From Eubacterium xylanophilum ATCC 35991 (GTDB taxonomy: Bacteria > Bacillota > Clostridia > Lachnospirales > Lachnospiraceae): a DNA stretch of 64,000 nt. The notes under the pieces are model-generated. The model saw nothing but the letters and a program-made list of their open reading frames with translations, ran no database searches and was not told the DNA's origin. Location: positions 1-64,000 of the forward strand of contig NZ_JAEB01000016.1 in assembly GCF_000518685.1 (NCBI RefSeq). Direction: 5' to 3'. A program made the translations under genes and the position numbers. Each line of letters begins with the position of its first letter. Within the stretch, counting starts at the first letter, position 1. Positions 46,691-55,531 of the stretch are shown piece by piece.

Positions 46691-47890
46691 TCAACCTCTC
46701 TTGTCGCCTTCCTTGGTTGTAGAATCATATACGTAATTCTCAATCAAAGGCTTATTCTTCATTGCGAACAACTCAGATACAGATACAATCTCAAATCCAT
46801 TCTCGTGGAAGTACTTGATAAGCTCTGGTAAAGCTTCTGCTGTATTCCTCTCTGTCTCGTGCATAAGTACGATATCGCCGTCCTGAGCTTTCTTAACATT
46901 CTCGATAATCTGCTCTGTTGTTGCCTTATCCCAATCTTTGCTATCCACTGCGCAATTGATCATAGGCATTCCAACGTGATCCATCATCAACTTATTGTAT
47001 GAAAGATTTGGAGCTCTGAAGAGGAATTTGCTGTAGCCGGTAACCTCTGTGAGTTTAGCACTTGTATCTCCAAGGATTTTCTCCATTTTTTCTACTTCAT
47101 CTTCATCCTCATATACAGATACAGATTTGGTATCCCATGAGTGATTTCCCGGCTCAAATCCGTACTTAACAGCCTGCTTAATCTCGTCTGTTGTCTCGCC
47201 TTCTTTGATTCTTCCTCCGATATAGAAGAATGTTGCATGGCAGCCGTTATCATGAAGAGCTTTCTGAATAATCATACTTGTTCTATCATCAGCTGTTCCA
47301 ATAGGGCCATCGTCAAATGTAAATGCCACGAGTTTTTTGCTTGGATCAATCCAGCTTGTGTCGAGTCCCTCAAATACAAACTGTCCTTCCAAAAGTGGAG
47401 TCTGTGTTGGAGCCACTGTTGGAGTTTCTGTCGGTGCAACTGTAGGTGCCTCTGTGGCAACTGCTGTTGGCGCAGAACTTGCAGCTGTTGTTGGCGCTGC
47501 TGTCTTAACTGCAGGCGCTGTTGTTGGTGCTTCATTCACTGACTTGCTAGCCGCAGACACTTTCTTCACGACAACGTTACACTTGTAAGTTTTACCATTT
47601 GAAGCCTTTGCAGCTACTACAGCCTTACCAGCTTTCTTTCCTTTAACCACAACACTCTTCTTGGTTTTCTTAGAAAGTACAACTTTACCCTTGCCTGATT
47701 TGACTGTCCACTTTGTCTTTTTGGAATTTTTAATCTTAAGCTTTTTGCTCTTTCCAACTTTCAAAGTCAGTTTCTTGGTACTAAGTGCAACTTTTTTTGC
47801 CGCATCAGAATCCACTGCTCCGAGCAATCCTACTGCCAAAGCACTTGCAAGCACAAGTGACAATACTTTGTTACTTCTTCTCATTTTCAT
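46691..47890 (-). CDS. Secreted polysaccharide deacetylase-like protein (CE4/NodB), with Ig-like domain
   Basis: The 399-residue protein has a signal peptide (to about DSDA, residue 30), a Lys-rich Ig-like (Big) domain (KKVALSTKKLTLKVGKSKKL), a Thr/Ala/Pro linker (about 118-168) and a NodB domain. TFDDGP, RAPN, DSKDWD and LMH motifs are present, but the metal-site His-x3-His is GNHSWDT, lacking the second His. Its paralogue downstream at 48029 shares the gap. Substrate may be xylan, chitin or peptidoglycan acetyl groups; activity is uncertain. ATG at 47890 is used, and ATG at 47884 has better spacing from AGGAGG. Confidence 0.85.
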   Translation of the reverse strand: MKMRRSNKVLSLVLASALAVGLLGAVDSDAAKKVALSTKKLTLKVGKSKKLKIKNSKKTKWTVKSGKGKVVLSKKTKKSVVVKGKKAGKAVVAAKASNGKTYKCNVVVKKVSAASKSVNEAPTTAPAVKTAAPTTAASSAPTAVATEAPTVAPTETPTVAPTQTPLLEGQFVFEGLDTSWIDPSKKLVAFTFDDGPIGTADDRTSMIIQKALHDNGCHATFFYIGGRIKEGETTDEIKQAVKYGFEPGNHSWDTKSVSVYEDEDEVEKMEKILGDTSAKLTEVTGYSKFLFRAPNLSYNKLMMDHVGMPMINCAVDSKDWDKATTEQIIENVKKAQDGDIVLMHETERNTAEALPELIKYFHENGFEIVSVSELFAMKNKPLIENYVYDSTTKEGDKRG

Positions 47891-47971
47891 TTTACCTCCT
47901 ACTTTTGACTATTGCTAGTCTTTTGTATATTTCTCTTAAATAATACACTTAAAAAGTGTTATAATTGTGAC

Positions 47972-48001
47972 AAGGCGCAATCTAACGTATTAGACTGCGC
48001 C
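47972..48001 (-). terminator. Hairpin between the two deacetylase genes
   Basis: On the minus strand AGGCGCAGTCTAA pairs with TTAGATTGCGCCT around TACG, with one G-T wobble. No T run follows at once (TGTCACAATTATAACACTT), so it may be a weak terminator or a 3'-end stabiliser. It lies about 28 bases past the stop at 48029. Confidence 0.55.
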
Positions 48002-48028
48002 TCATATACTAGAAAATTTAATAAAATA

Positions 48029-50395
48029 TTACTGTCTTACGCCTGCAGCTCTTGTTGAATCATACTTGTGATTTGTCATCAAATCCTTGTTCTTCATAGC
48101 AAAGAGCTCTGAAACAGATACGATTTCATAATCGTTATCATGGAAGTACTTGATAAGTTCTGGAAGTGCTTCAACTGTATTAGCTTGTGTTGCATGCATG
48201 AGGACTACATCTCCGTCCTGTGCTTTTGTAACATTAGTGATAATCTCATCTTTTGTAGCATTAGCCCAATCCTTACTATCAATTGCACAGTTAATCATAG
48301 GCATATCAATGTAATTGTACATTACCTGGCTATATGAAAGGTTTGGTGCTCTAAAGAGGAACTTGCTGTATCCTGAAGCCTCTTTAAGAAGTGCATTAGT
48401 AACACCTACTGCTTCCTCGAGATCTTCCTTAGTCTCATATTTTGATACTGAATCCCAATCTGGACCATGGTTTCCGATTTCAAAACCATTTGCCACTGCC
48501 TGCTTAACTTCATCCATTCCACCTTGCTCACCAGAAATTCTGCTTCCGATGTAGAAGAATGTTGCATGAACTTTGTTCTCTTTCAAGATTTTCTGAATTG
48601 TCATTGAAGATGAACCTTCTTTTGTTCCTACAGGACCATCATCAAATGTAAATGCTACAAGCTTTTTGTTTGAATCAATCCAGCTTGTATCAAGACCTTC
48701 GTATACAAATTTTGTAGCCACGAGAGGTGTTGGAGTTGGAGCCGCTGTTGGCTCATCTCCTACTGGATAGAATGTATCTTCTTTAGCAATAAACTTAATT
48801 CCTTTGATCGTTACAGATTCAAGGCATGATGGCCATCCATATGAAGCATCAAATGGCTGAACATTTAATCCAGCAGCTTTTCCGCTCTTTCCAGCAAGGT
48901 CAATCGTAGCGCTTGTTCCTGTTGCAGACAATCCATAAGTAAGTGCCAAACCATCACTATATCCTGAAAGATCGTTCTCCTTAGCAAGAGCAAGCTTTCC
49001 ACCAGTCATGATTGATGCATCTTCACCATCTTTAATCTTGCACTCGAAATCAATCTTGCAAGAAGAGAAATACTTGAGATCGAATTTCTCTGGAAGCTGT
49101 GAAGCAAAGTTGATAGCTATTGGACCACTTGGGAAATTTGTTGTCAAACTCTCCATTTTAATGTCAATATCTTCAACCTTTACTGGATCACCAGTCTCTA
49201 CCTCTGGACTTTCTGTTGGAGCAACTGTCTCCTCTGGCTCATCCTCGAGTGTATTGCTGAATGAGAATCCATATACTGTAGCCTCTGCCGGCTTATATGG
49301 CTCTTCTCCTGTATAATCACCAACATAGTCTGTTGCCTTAATAAGGAATCCTACTGCAGTTGCTTTCTTAAGAGCTGAGAAAGTCTCATCATTAACTGGG
49401 TAGATATATGTTGTTGTGCCATCCGCATTCTGTCTAGCCTCAACCATTGTTCCCCATGTATCATGCTTATCCCAGTAATTTCCTGGATCTTCTCCACCTG
49501 AGAAAGTAATCATAGATACTTCCATAGGTTTTCCTTCAGAGTCAACTGAAGTCTCGCTGAGCTTAAGTGTAAACTTGACGTACTTATATCCCTCAAGGCT
49601 TACTTTCTTCTTATCTGGTGAAAGATAGAATACACATCCGTTGTTAAATACAGAACCTGTAACTGTTCCTGTTTCATCAGCTGGCTTATCTGTCTTAAAG
49701 TTAACAGTTCCATCCTCATTGAATGTAACCTGTCCATACTCACCTGTTGTCTCCTGGCCAAATGTAACAACATTATCCTGTACCACTGCAACCTTTGGTG
49801 GAGCTGTTACGGCTGGCGGCTTGCTTCCCTCTGGTGTTGGCTCAACGCTTGCTACTGCTGAAGGAGTTGCACTTGCTGCTGCTGAAGGAGCTGCACTTGC
49901 TGCTGCACTTGCTGCTGCTGAAGCTACAGGAGCCTTTGTAGCTGCTGCTGAAGCTGCTGGAGCTTTAGTAGCTGCTGCTGAAGCTGCTGGAGCCTTTGTA
50001 GCTGCTGTATTTGACTTTGCAGCCTTCTTAGCTGAAACCTTAACTTTCAACTTAAGGTTTGTAGCCTTCTTAACTCCTTTAACTGCTACTTTAAGAGTGA
50101 CCTTAGCTGTACCCTTCTTAAGTCCCTTAACGTTTACTTTAACTGACTTTTTCTTCCAAGAAACTTTTGCAATCTTCTTTGCTTTCTTGGACATCTTTAC
50201 TTTAACGCTCTTGATCTTGTTCTTCTTAACATTCTTGAGCTTCAAAGATGTTTTTGCGCCTGCGGCAACTTTTACTGTTTTTTTGCTAAGTTTTACCTTC
50301 TTAGCTGCATCGACACCTGCGCCTGACATTCCGAGATTTCCCACCACAAGGGCTCCCGCCAAGGCAAATGCGACTACTTTACTATTTGTCTTCAC
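48029..50395 (-). CDS. Large secreted CE4 deacetylase-like protein with Lys-rich domain, Ala/Pro repeats and carbohydrate-binding-like regions
   Basis: The 788-residue protein starts at a GTG (50395) with AGGAGG eight bases upstream. It has a signal peptide (to about residue 30), a very Lys-rich Big-like domain (31-128), an Ala/Pro/Ser repeat linker (about 130-200, units like AAATKAPAAS), two beta-rich regions that look like carbohydrate-binding modules (about 210-370 and 410-560), and a C-terminal NodB domain (about 590-788). TFDDGP, DSKDWA and LMH are present, but the metal site is GNHGPDWD with no His at the +4 position. It is probably a cell-surface glycan-binding protein, with or without deacetylase activity. 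Confidence 0.85.
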   Translation of the reverse strand: MKTNSKVVAFALAGALVVGNLGMSGAGVDAAKKVKLSKKTVKVAAGAKTSLKLKNVKKNKIKSVKVKMSKKAKKIAKVSWKKKSVKVNVKGLKKGTAKVTLKVAVKGVKKATNLKLKVKVSAKKAAKSNTAATKAPAASAAATKAPAASAAATKAPVASAAASAAASAAPSAAASATPSAVASVEPTPEGSKPPAVTAPPKVAVVQDNVVTFGQETTGEYGQVTFNEDGTVNFKTDKPADETGTVTGSVFNNGCVFYLSPDKKKVSLEGYKYVKFTLKLSETSVDSEGKPMEVSMITFSGGEDPGNYWDKHDTWGTMVEARQNADGTTTYIYPVNDETFSALKKATAVGFLIKATDYVGDYTGEEPYKPAEATVYGFSFSNTLEDEPEETVAPTESPEVETGDPVKVEDIDIKMESLTTNFPSGPIAINFASQLPEKFDLKYFSSCKIDFECKIKDGEDASIMTGGKLALAKENDLSGYSDGLALTYGLSATGTSATIDLAGKSGKAAGLNVQPFDASYGWPSCLESVTIKGIKFIAKEDTFYPVGDEPTAAPTPTPLVATKFVYEGLDTSWIDSNKKLVAFTFDDGPVGTKEGSSSMTIQKILKENKVHATFFYIGSRISGEQGGMDEVKQAVANGFEIGNHGPDWDSVSKYETKEDLEEAVGVTNALLKEASGYSKFLFRAPNLSYSQVMYNYIDMPMINCAIDSKDWANATKDEIITNVTKAQDGDVVLMHATQANTVEALPELIKYFHDNDYEIVSVSELFAMKNKDLMTNHKYDSTRAAGVRQ

Positions 50396-50431
50396 TTTAA
50401 CGACCTCCTACATAAAAAATTTGATAATAAT

Positions 50432-50460
50432 ATTTTAACAAAAAAAATAAAATATATCAA
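50432..50460 (-). promoter_or_regulatory. Promoter of the large deacetylase gene
   Basis: On the minus strand TTGATA (50455-50460) and TAAAAT (50432-50437) are 17 bases apart. The remainder of the 216-base gap 50396-50611 is AT-rich and shows no other feature. Confidence 0.65.
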
Positions 50461-50611
50461 ATAATTTTTTTGTTATAAGTCACTATCATATAACCTTTTA
50501 CTTATAGGTCGTGTTGTATACATTGACGAAAAAGTTTTTCTTTTTCCGATAATTTTGGCATCTTTTCCAATATCCATAACATTTTTATTATGAGATTTTC
50601 ACTGCCAAAAA

Positions 50612-51922
50612 CTAAACAATTATTTTTATCATGTCATTGACTCCATACCCACTCTCCTCAGCCTTGGCAATAGGAATCCTAAACATAACATATCTTTCAT
50701 TGTGCCCCACTATATACTTTTCTCCGTCGACTTCGCGAACTTCTTCAAGGAGAACTCTTACTTCTTTCCCTGTAAAATATTCCTCGAATTCAACTTTCTT
50801 GTCAGATGCAACCTTGATGAGTTTCTCCGTTCTCTCCTTTTTGATATTGCCATCAACTTGGTTTGGCATATTGGCAGCTCTGGTTCCCTTTCTAATGCTA
50901 TATGGGAATACATGCACATCGGCAAAACCAACGTTTTCTACGAATCTTACAGTTGTAGAAAACTCTTCGTCTGTCTCACCCGGAAAGCCCACTATAATAT
51001 CAGTTGTAATGGCAGGATGCTCATAGTATTCTCTAATCATAGAACACTTTTCCATGTATTCTACAGTTGTATAATGTCTATTCATTCGCTTCAACACACT
51101 ATCACAACCGCTCTGCAAAGACAGATGGAAGTGTGGGCAAATCTTATCAATCTTAGATAGGCCTTCTAAAAACTCTTTACATATAATTCTTGGTTCCAAG
51201 GATCCCAATCGAATTCTCTCAATCCCTTTAATCGCATTTATCTTCTCTAACAATTCCAAAAGTGGTTTGCCCTTGAGCTCTACAAAGTTTTTTGCACCCA
51301 CAAAATCAACACCATAAGAGGAAAGATGTATCCCCGTCACCACAACTTCCTTAGTTCCATTATTGGCAAGTTCTTCTATCTCACTTACAACTACGTCCTC
51401 AGGTGTGCTAACGAGCTCTCCTCGTCCCCTGGCAAATGGAATCATGCAATATGTACAAAATTGGTTGCATCCATCTTGAACCTTGATATACTTTCGCACT
51501 CTCCCTTGAACTGTATGTGCGTCATGTTCCTGAAAATCGACACTTATAATCTCTGCAACTTTCTGGTCTTGATTACTCTCTTCTTGCAATCTCTCTATAA
51601 GCTTTTCTGCAATATTCGCTTTATCTTTATTGGAGAAGAAAAAGTCAACTCCGGAATCCTTGGGCAAATTGTCCATATTCACATCAACATAACATCCTGT
51701 TGCAACAATAATGCTATTCGGACTATTTTTCTTAGCTCTGTGAATCATCTGCCTGGACTTTCTGTCCGCTATATTGGTAACTGTACATGTGTTAATGACG
51801 TAAACATCTGCAACATCAGAAAACTCCACCACATCGTGACCGAGTTTTGTGAATTGTTTCATCATTTTTTCAGTTTCATAATAGTTTACTTTGCAACCAA
51901 GGGTTAAAAAAGCTGCTCGCAT
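50612..51922 (-). CDS. mtaB: tRNA ms2t6A37 methylthiotransferase MtaB
   Basis: MtaB adds a methylthio group to t6A37 in tRNAs reading ANN codons. The 436-residue protein has the N-terminal UPF0004 cluster cysteines (TLGCKVNYYETE, NTCTVTN, ATGCYVDV), the radical-SAM CxxxCxxC motif (DGCNQFCTYCMIP) and a C-terminal TRAM domain (RVLLEEVRE onward). AAAGGTGAG precedes the ATG. It is transcribed away from the HPr-like gene. Confidence 0.93.
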   Translation of the reverse strand: MRAAFLTLGCKVNYYETEKMMKQFTKLGHDVVEFSDVADVYVINTCTVTNIADRKSRQMIHRAKKNSPNSIIVATGCYVDVNMDNLPKDSGVDFFFSNKDKANIAEKLIERLQEESNQDQKVAEIISVDFQEHDAHTVQGRVRKYIKVQDGCNQFCTYCMIPFARGRGELVSTPEDVVVSEIEELANNGTKEVVVTGIHLSSYGVDFVGAKNFVELKGKPLLELLEKINAIKGIERIRLGSLEPRIICKEFLEGLSKIDKICPHFHLSLQSGCDSVLKRMNRHYTTVEYMEKCSMIREYYEHPAITTDIIVGFPGETDEEFSTTVRFVENVGFADVHVFPYSIRKGTRAANMPNQVDGNIKKERTEKLIKVASDKKVEFEEYFTGKEVRVLLEEVREVDGEKYIVGHNERYVMFRIPIAKAEESGYGVNDMIKIIV

Positions 51923-51949
51923 TTAATTACTCACCTTTCAATTTTTCTA

Positions 51950-51978
51950 TTGACAACAAGCGAAATCCATAATACTAT
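51950..51978 (+). promoter_or_regulatory. Promoter of the HPr-like gene
   Basis: A consensus TTGACA (51950-51955) and TACTAT (51973-51978) are 17 bases apart. It lies in the divergent region between mtaB and the HPr-like gene. Confidence 0.75.
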
Positions 51979-52022
51979 ATTATTGTAAACAGTTTTAGCA
52001 ATAATAAGGAGGATGTTTTTAT

Positions 52023-52262
52023 ATGAAAACCGTTAGAATTTCGTTAAATTCCATTGATAAAGTTAAAACATTCGTGAACGAAGTTACTAAGTTCGATGCC
52101 GAATTTGATTTAGTTTCAGGAAGATATGTTATCGATGCTAAGTCGATTATGGGTATTTTCAGTTTGGATTTGTCAAAGCCTATCGACCTTAACATTCATT
52201 GTGATAGTGATAGCGATATCGATACAATCCTTGAGAAGATACAGCCATTCATAGTTGAGTAG
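52023..52262 (+). CDS. HPr-like protein lacking the active-site histidine
   Basis: The 79-residue protein has the HPr fold and length. The Ser46 region is kept (DAKSIMGIFSLDL, Ser41 here), and VTKFDAEFDL matches helix 1-strand 2. The catalytic loop GLHARPA is replaced by NSIDKVKT, with no histidine or arginine, so it cannot carry phosphate from Enzyme I. AGGAGG lies before the ATG. It has its own promoter and terminator and no PTS gene next to it. A regulatory role, as with Crh (a Ser-only HPr relative in Bacillus), is a possible analogy. Confidence 0.85.
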   Translation: MKTVRISLNSIDKVKTFVNEVTKFDAEFDLVSGRYVIDAKSIMGIFSLDLSKPIDLNIHCDSDSDIDTILEKIQPFIVE

Positions 52263-52335
52263 TTATTACTCAACCGTTTGACTTTTGTTGTCCTGCGCCG
52301 AAGCACAGGACAATATGTGTGAGTTTCTGATAACG

Positions 52336-52364
52336 AAGATGTGGGCTAAACCCACATCTTTTTT
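52336..52364 (+). terminator. Rho-independent terminator after the HPr-like gene
   Basis: AAGATGTGGG and CCCACATCTT form a perfect 10-bp stem with a CTAAA loop, followed by TTTT. It lies about 75 bases after the stop and may also end thiI transcription from the other side. Confidence 0.85.
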
Positions 52365-52390
52365 GTTATAGAAAAGTCTACTTTCCTTAT

Positions 52391-53572
52391 TTATTTCTTG
52401 ACATTTATAATCTCTCGACTGTCGATAGCTGTCGCCAGCATGTCATCAATTATATCTTCTAGCTTTCTCTCAGATCTCTCAATCTGGCTTACTTCCGGTT
52501 TTGTCACAGGATGCTTGGCAACAAATGTTGTACAGCAATCCTCGTATGGAAGGATAGACGTCTCAAAAGTATTGATTTTCTCAGAGATGTCGATAATATC
52601 CTGTTTGTCAAATGCTATAACCGGACGGAAAACAGGCATTGTGCAGACAGCATTGGTAGCAACCAAACTCTGCATTGTCTGACTTGCAACCTGTCCAACA
52701 CTCTCTCCCGTAATAAGCGACATGCAGTCTGTCTTTCTCGCTATATCCTCGGCAATTTTCATCATATATCGTCTCATGATAATTGTGAGTTCGTCATGTG
52801 GGCATCTGTCATATATAGCCATCTGAATATCCGTAAAATTCACCACATGAAGGTTAATCTCTCCTGTATAATCACTGATAATCCTAGCGAGATCAACTAC
52901 CTTTTGCTTTGCGCGCTCACTTGTATAAGGTGGCGCATGAAAGTAAACTGCCTCTATCTTGACACCTCTCTTGGCCATCATATATCCAGCAACCGGACTG
53001 TCGATTCCACCAGAGAGAAGAAGCATAGCCTTTCCGCTGGTTCCAACCGGCATACCACCCGGTCCCTTAAAGCTCTTGACATAGACATATGCCTTCTGTC
53101 TAATCTCTATATTTACACTTACTTCAGGTTTCTTAACATCAACCTTGGAATTAGGCAAGTTCTTGAGTATAACTTCTCCTGCCTTCATGCATATATCCGG
53201 GCTTTTGAGTGCATAGCTCTTATCACTTCTCTTGGCAAAAACCTTAAATGTAAACGCACTATCACCGAATTCCGCCTTCATGTGATCGATAAGTTCTTTC
53301 AAAACATTGTCAAAATCCTTGTTTTCCACCAAGACAACGGGACAAATATGAGCAATTCCAAAGCACTTTTGGAGTTCCTCTACAACCTCATCGTAGTCAA
53401 AATCTGACTTTGCCTCAATATATACTCTTCCGTTTTCCTTAGATACTTCAAATTCTCCATCGCAATACTCTAGCTTTTCCTTGATTCTTCTAACCAGAGC
53501 ATCCTCGAAAATGTATCTATTCTTTCCCTTAATTCCAATCTCGGAATATTTTATCAAAAATGCACTTATCAT
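52391..53572 (-). CDS. thiI: tRNA 4-thiouridine sulfurtransferase ThiI (no rhodanese domain)
   Basis: ThiI installs 4-thiouridine at tRNA position 8 and may supply sulfur for thiamine. The roughly 393-residue protein has an N-terminal ferredoxin-like/THUMP region, the PP-loop LLLSGGIDSPVAGYMMAKRG and PFxxxD-like segments near the end. The C-terminal rhodanese domain of the E. coli form is absent, so sulfur must come from a partner. The gene next upstream is a cysteine desulfurase, matching the ThiI-NifZ pairing of B. subtilis. ATG at 53572 has GGAG six bases upstream. Confidence 0.93.
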   Translation of the reverse strand: MISAFLIKYSEIGIKGKNRYIFEDALVRRIKEKLEYCDGEFEVSKENGRVYIEAKSDFDYDEVVEELQKCFGIAHICPVVLVENKDFDNVLKELIDHMKAEFGDSAFTFKVFAKRSDKSYALKSPDICMKAGEVILKNLPNSKVDVKKPEVSVNIEIRQKAYVYVKSFKGPGGMPVGTSGKAMLLLSGGIDSPVAGYMMAKRGVKIEAVYFHAPPYTSERAKQKVVDLARIISDYTGEINLHVVNFTDIQMAIYDRCPHDELTIIMRRYMMKIAEDIARKTDCMSLITGESVGQVASQTMQSLVATNAVCTMPVFRPVIAFDKQDIIDISEKINTFETSILPYEDCCTTFVAKHPVTKPEVSQIERSERKLEDIIDDMLATAIDSREIINVKK

Positions 53573-53585
53573 CTTAATCTCCATT

Positions 53586-54746
53586 CTATCTCTTGACATA
53601 TTTTCGCAACATTGGCAGCAAATCCTCGATTTGCTCCACAGTATAGTCTATCATTTCCGCTGTAGTAAACACAGAGAAGCTGAATCGAATTGTGGATTCA
53701 AGCAAGTTTTTGTCCACTCCTATCGCCTGTAACGCATGACTAATTCCCGGATGGTTAGAAGAGCATGCTGATCCCGACGACACAAACACACCTCTATCCT
53801 CGAGAGCGTGGAGCAACACCTCGCTTCTCACACCTTCGAAACTGACGCTGAGGACGTGCGGAGCCGTAGCCTCCAGTTCCTCACATGCATTCACCGTCAC
53901 CCCTTCAATGGATTCACATTTTTCCTTCAACATCTTCTTAATTTTGAAAAAATGTTCCGCGTGATCCGACATATTGCCATACATAAAATCTGCTGCTACT
54001 TTAAGTCCCGCAATCCCCGGAACATTTTCCGTACCAGACCTAAAGTTCTTCTGCTGCCCACCTCCGTGGATAATCGGATGGACCTTAACATTGTCAGATT
54101 TGAACACAAAGCCCGTTCCCTTGGGTCCGTGAATCTTGTGTCCGCTAACAGTTATAAAATCAGCCTTACTTCTCTTGGCATTAATCATAATCTTGCCGTA
54201 GCTCTGAATCGCATCAACATGATATATGATATTCTTGTTATACTCTTTGACAATATTTCCAATCTCATATATATCATTTACTGAGCCAATCTCATTGTTG
54301 ACATGCATAATGGAAACTATAATGGTGTCTTCCCTGAGTGCATCCTTCAATGCATCTAACTCAACTCTTCCATTCTTATCAACCGGAAGATACGTCACTT
54401 CAAAGCCCATATTATCTTCAAGGTACATCAGTGGGCGATAAACTGAGGCATGCTCATAGCATGTTGTGATAATATGTTTGCCCTCTCGCTGATTGGCCAA
54501 AGCTCCTCCAACCAGGGCCATATTGTTCCCTTCCGTTCCCCCAGATGTAAATATAATATTATCGGGACTACACTTTAGAGTTTTGGCTATACTCTCCCTT
54601 GCATCCTTGATAATCTTCTCCGCCTCAAATCCTCTGTTGTGAAGAGACGACGGATTGCCATATCTATTGCACATCACATCTTTAACTACATCCGCAACTT
54701 CAGGAAGCGCCTGAGTAGTAGCCGCATTATCCAAATAACATTCCAA
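53586..54746 (-). CDS. Cysteine desulfurase (NifS/IscS family), ThiI partner
   Basis: This PLP enzyme takes sulfur from cysteine as a persulfide. The protein, about 386 residues, has YLDNAATTQALPEV, FTSGGTEGNNMAL, the lysine region TVSGHKIHGPKGTGF and the active-site loop SSGSACSSNHPG. I chose TTG at 54746 because AAGGTG is six bases upstream and it yields the usual MECYLDNAATT start; a GTG at 54755 is in frame. It sits 13 bases before thiI and probably serves it. Confidence 0.92.
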   Translation of the reverse strand: MECYLDNAATTQALPEVADVVKDVMCNRYGNPSSLHNRGFEAEKIIKDARESIAKTLKCSPDNIIFTSGGTEGNNMALVGGALANQREGKHIITTCYEHASVYRPLMYLEDNMGFEVTYLPVDKNGRVELDALKDALREDTIIVSIMHVNNEIGSVNDIYEIGNIVKEYNKNIIYHVDAIQSYGKIMINAKRSKADFITVSGHKIHGPKGTGFVFKSDNVKVHPIIHGGGQQKNFRSGTENVPGIAGLKVAADFMYGNMSDHAEHFFKIKKMLKEKCESIEGVTVNACEELEATAPHVLSVSFEGVRSEVLLHALEDRGVFVSSGSACSSNHPGISHALQAIGVDKNLLESTIRFSFSVFTTAEMIDYTVEQIEDLLPMLRKYVKR

Positions 54747-54761
54747 TTCTATCACCTTTAT

Positions 54762-55514
54762 CTATCTTTCTAAACTTTTATCTTCAATCATAAACATGAG
54801 GATTGACAATATAGCAAGTCCCGCAGTCTCAGTTCTAAGTATTCTTTTCCCAAGTGAAATAGTCCTAGCGCCAGCATCTGTCGCCTGATCCACTTCCGAA
54901 GTCTCGAATCCCCCCTCGGGTCCGATAAATATTCCTATCGAACTTTTGTCCGTTGCATCCCTAATAATCGCCCCTGAAGTAAGAGTCATGTCACACATCT
55001 CATAGGGGAACAAAACAATATCGAGTTTTTCTGCTGACTGAAGTGCCATGTCATATGTCATTATATCCGTAATTTCAGGTATAATTCCCCGACCACTTTG
55101 CTTGGCTGCAGACCTTGCGATTTCTTGCCATCTGCTTACTTTCTTCGCAGATTTCTTGCCATCATACTTGACAACACATCTCTTGGTCTTAACCGGCACA
55201 ATCTTCGCAGCTCCTAGTTCCACAGCTTTTTGAACTATCAGATCCATCTTGTCGCCCTTGGGGAGTGCCTGATAAAGCACTATCTCCACAGGAAGTTCCG
55301 TCTGAACGGGAGTTTCTTGCTCAATCTTACATATGATAGAATCATCACCAATCAGATGAATACTGCACTCATAATCAATACCTCGTCCACAAGTAAGGGT
55401 AAGTTTTTCGCCCTCGCGCATTCGAAGAACATTTTTAATATGATTTACATCATCTCCCACGATAGTGATATCTTCAGCAGATACGCTCTCCTGCGCCACA
55501 AAAAACCTTGGCAT
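54762..55514 (-). CDS. rsmE: 16S rRNA (uracil1498-N3)-methyltransferase RsmE
   Basis: RsmE methylates U1498 of 16S rRNA. The 250-residue SPOUT enzyme has MPRFFVAQ at the start, VNHIKNVLRMREGEKLTL and the SAM-knot IGIFIGPEGGFETSEVDQA, then LGKRILRTETAGLAIL. Length is normal. In many Firmicutes prmA and dnaJ precede it; here murE does. Confidence 0.94.
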   Translation of the reverse strand: MPRFFVAQESVSAEDITIVGDDVNHIKNVLRMREGEKLTLTCGRGIDYECSIHLIGDDSIICKIEQETPVQTELPVEIVLYQALPKGDKMDLIVQKAVELGAAKIVPVKTKRCVVKYDGKKSAKKVSRWQEIARSAAKQSGRGIIPEITDIMTYDMALQSAEKLDIVLFPYEMCDMTLTSGAIIRDATDKSSIGIFIGPEGGFETSEVDQATDAGARTISLGKRILRTETAGLAILSILMFMIEDKSLER

Positions 55515-55531
55515 ATCATCTCTCCGATCTA

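Noticed and set aside
49641-50438. 265-residue plus-strand ORF, Ala/Leu/Phe-rich
   Set aside because: It is the antisense of the Lys- and Ala-rich start of the large deacetylase; the composition follows from the real gene.
52289-52312. Second terminator (TGTCCTG...CAGGACA) after the HPr-like gene
   Set aside because: The stem is short and has no T run; the clear terminator is at 52336-52364.
52511-53407. 298-residue plus-strand ORF opposite thiI
   Set aside because: Shadow of a clear thiI gene; no domain and no ribosome site.
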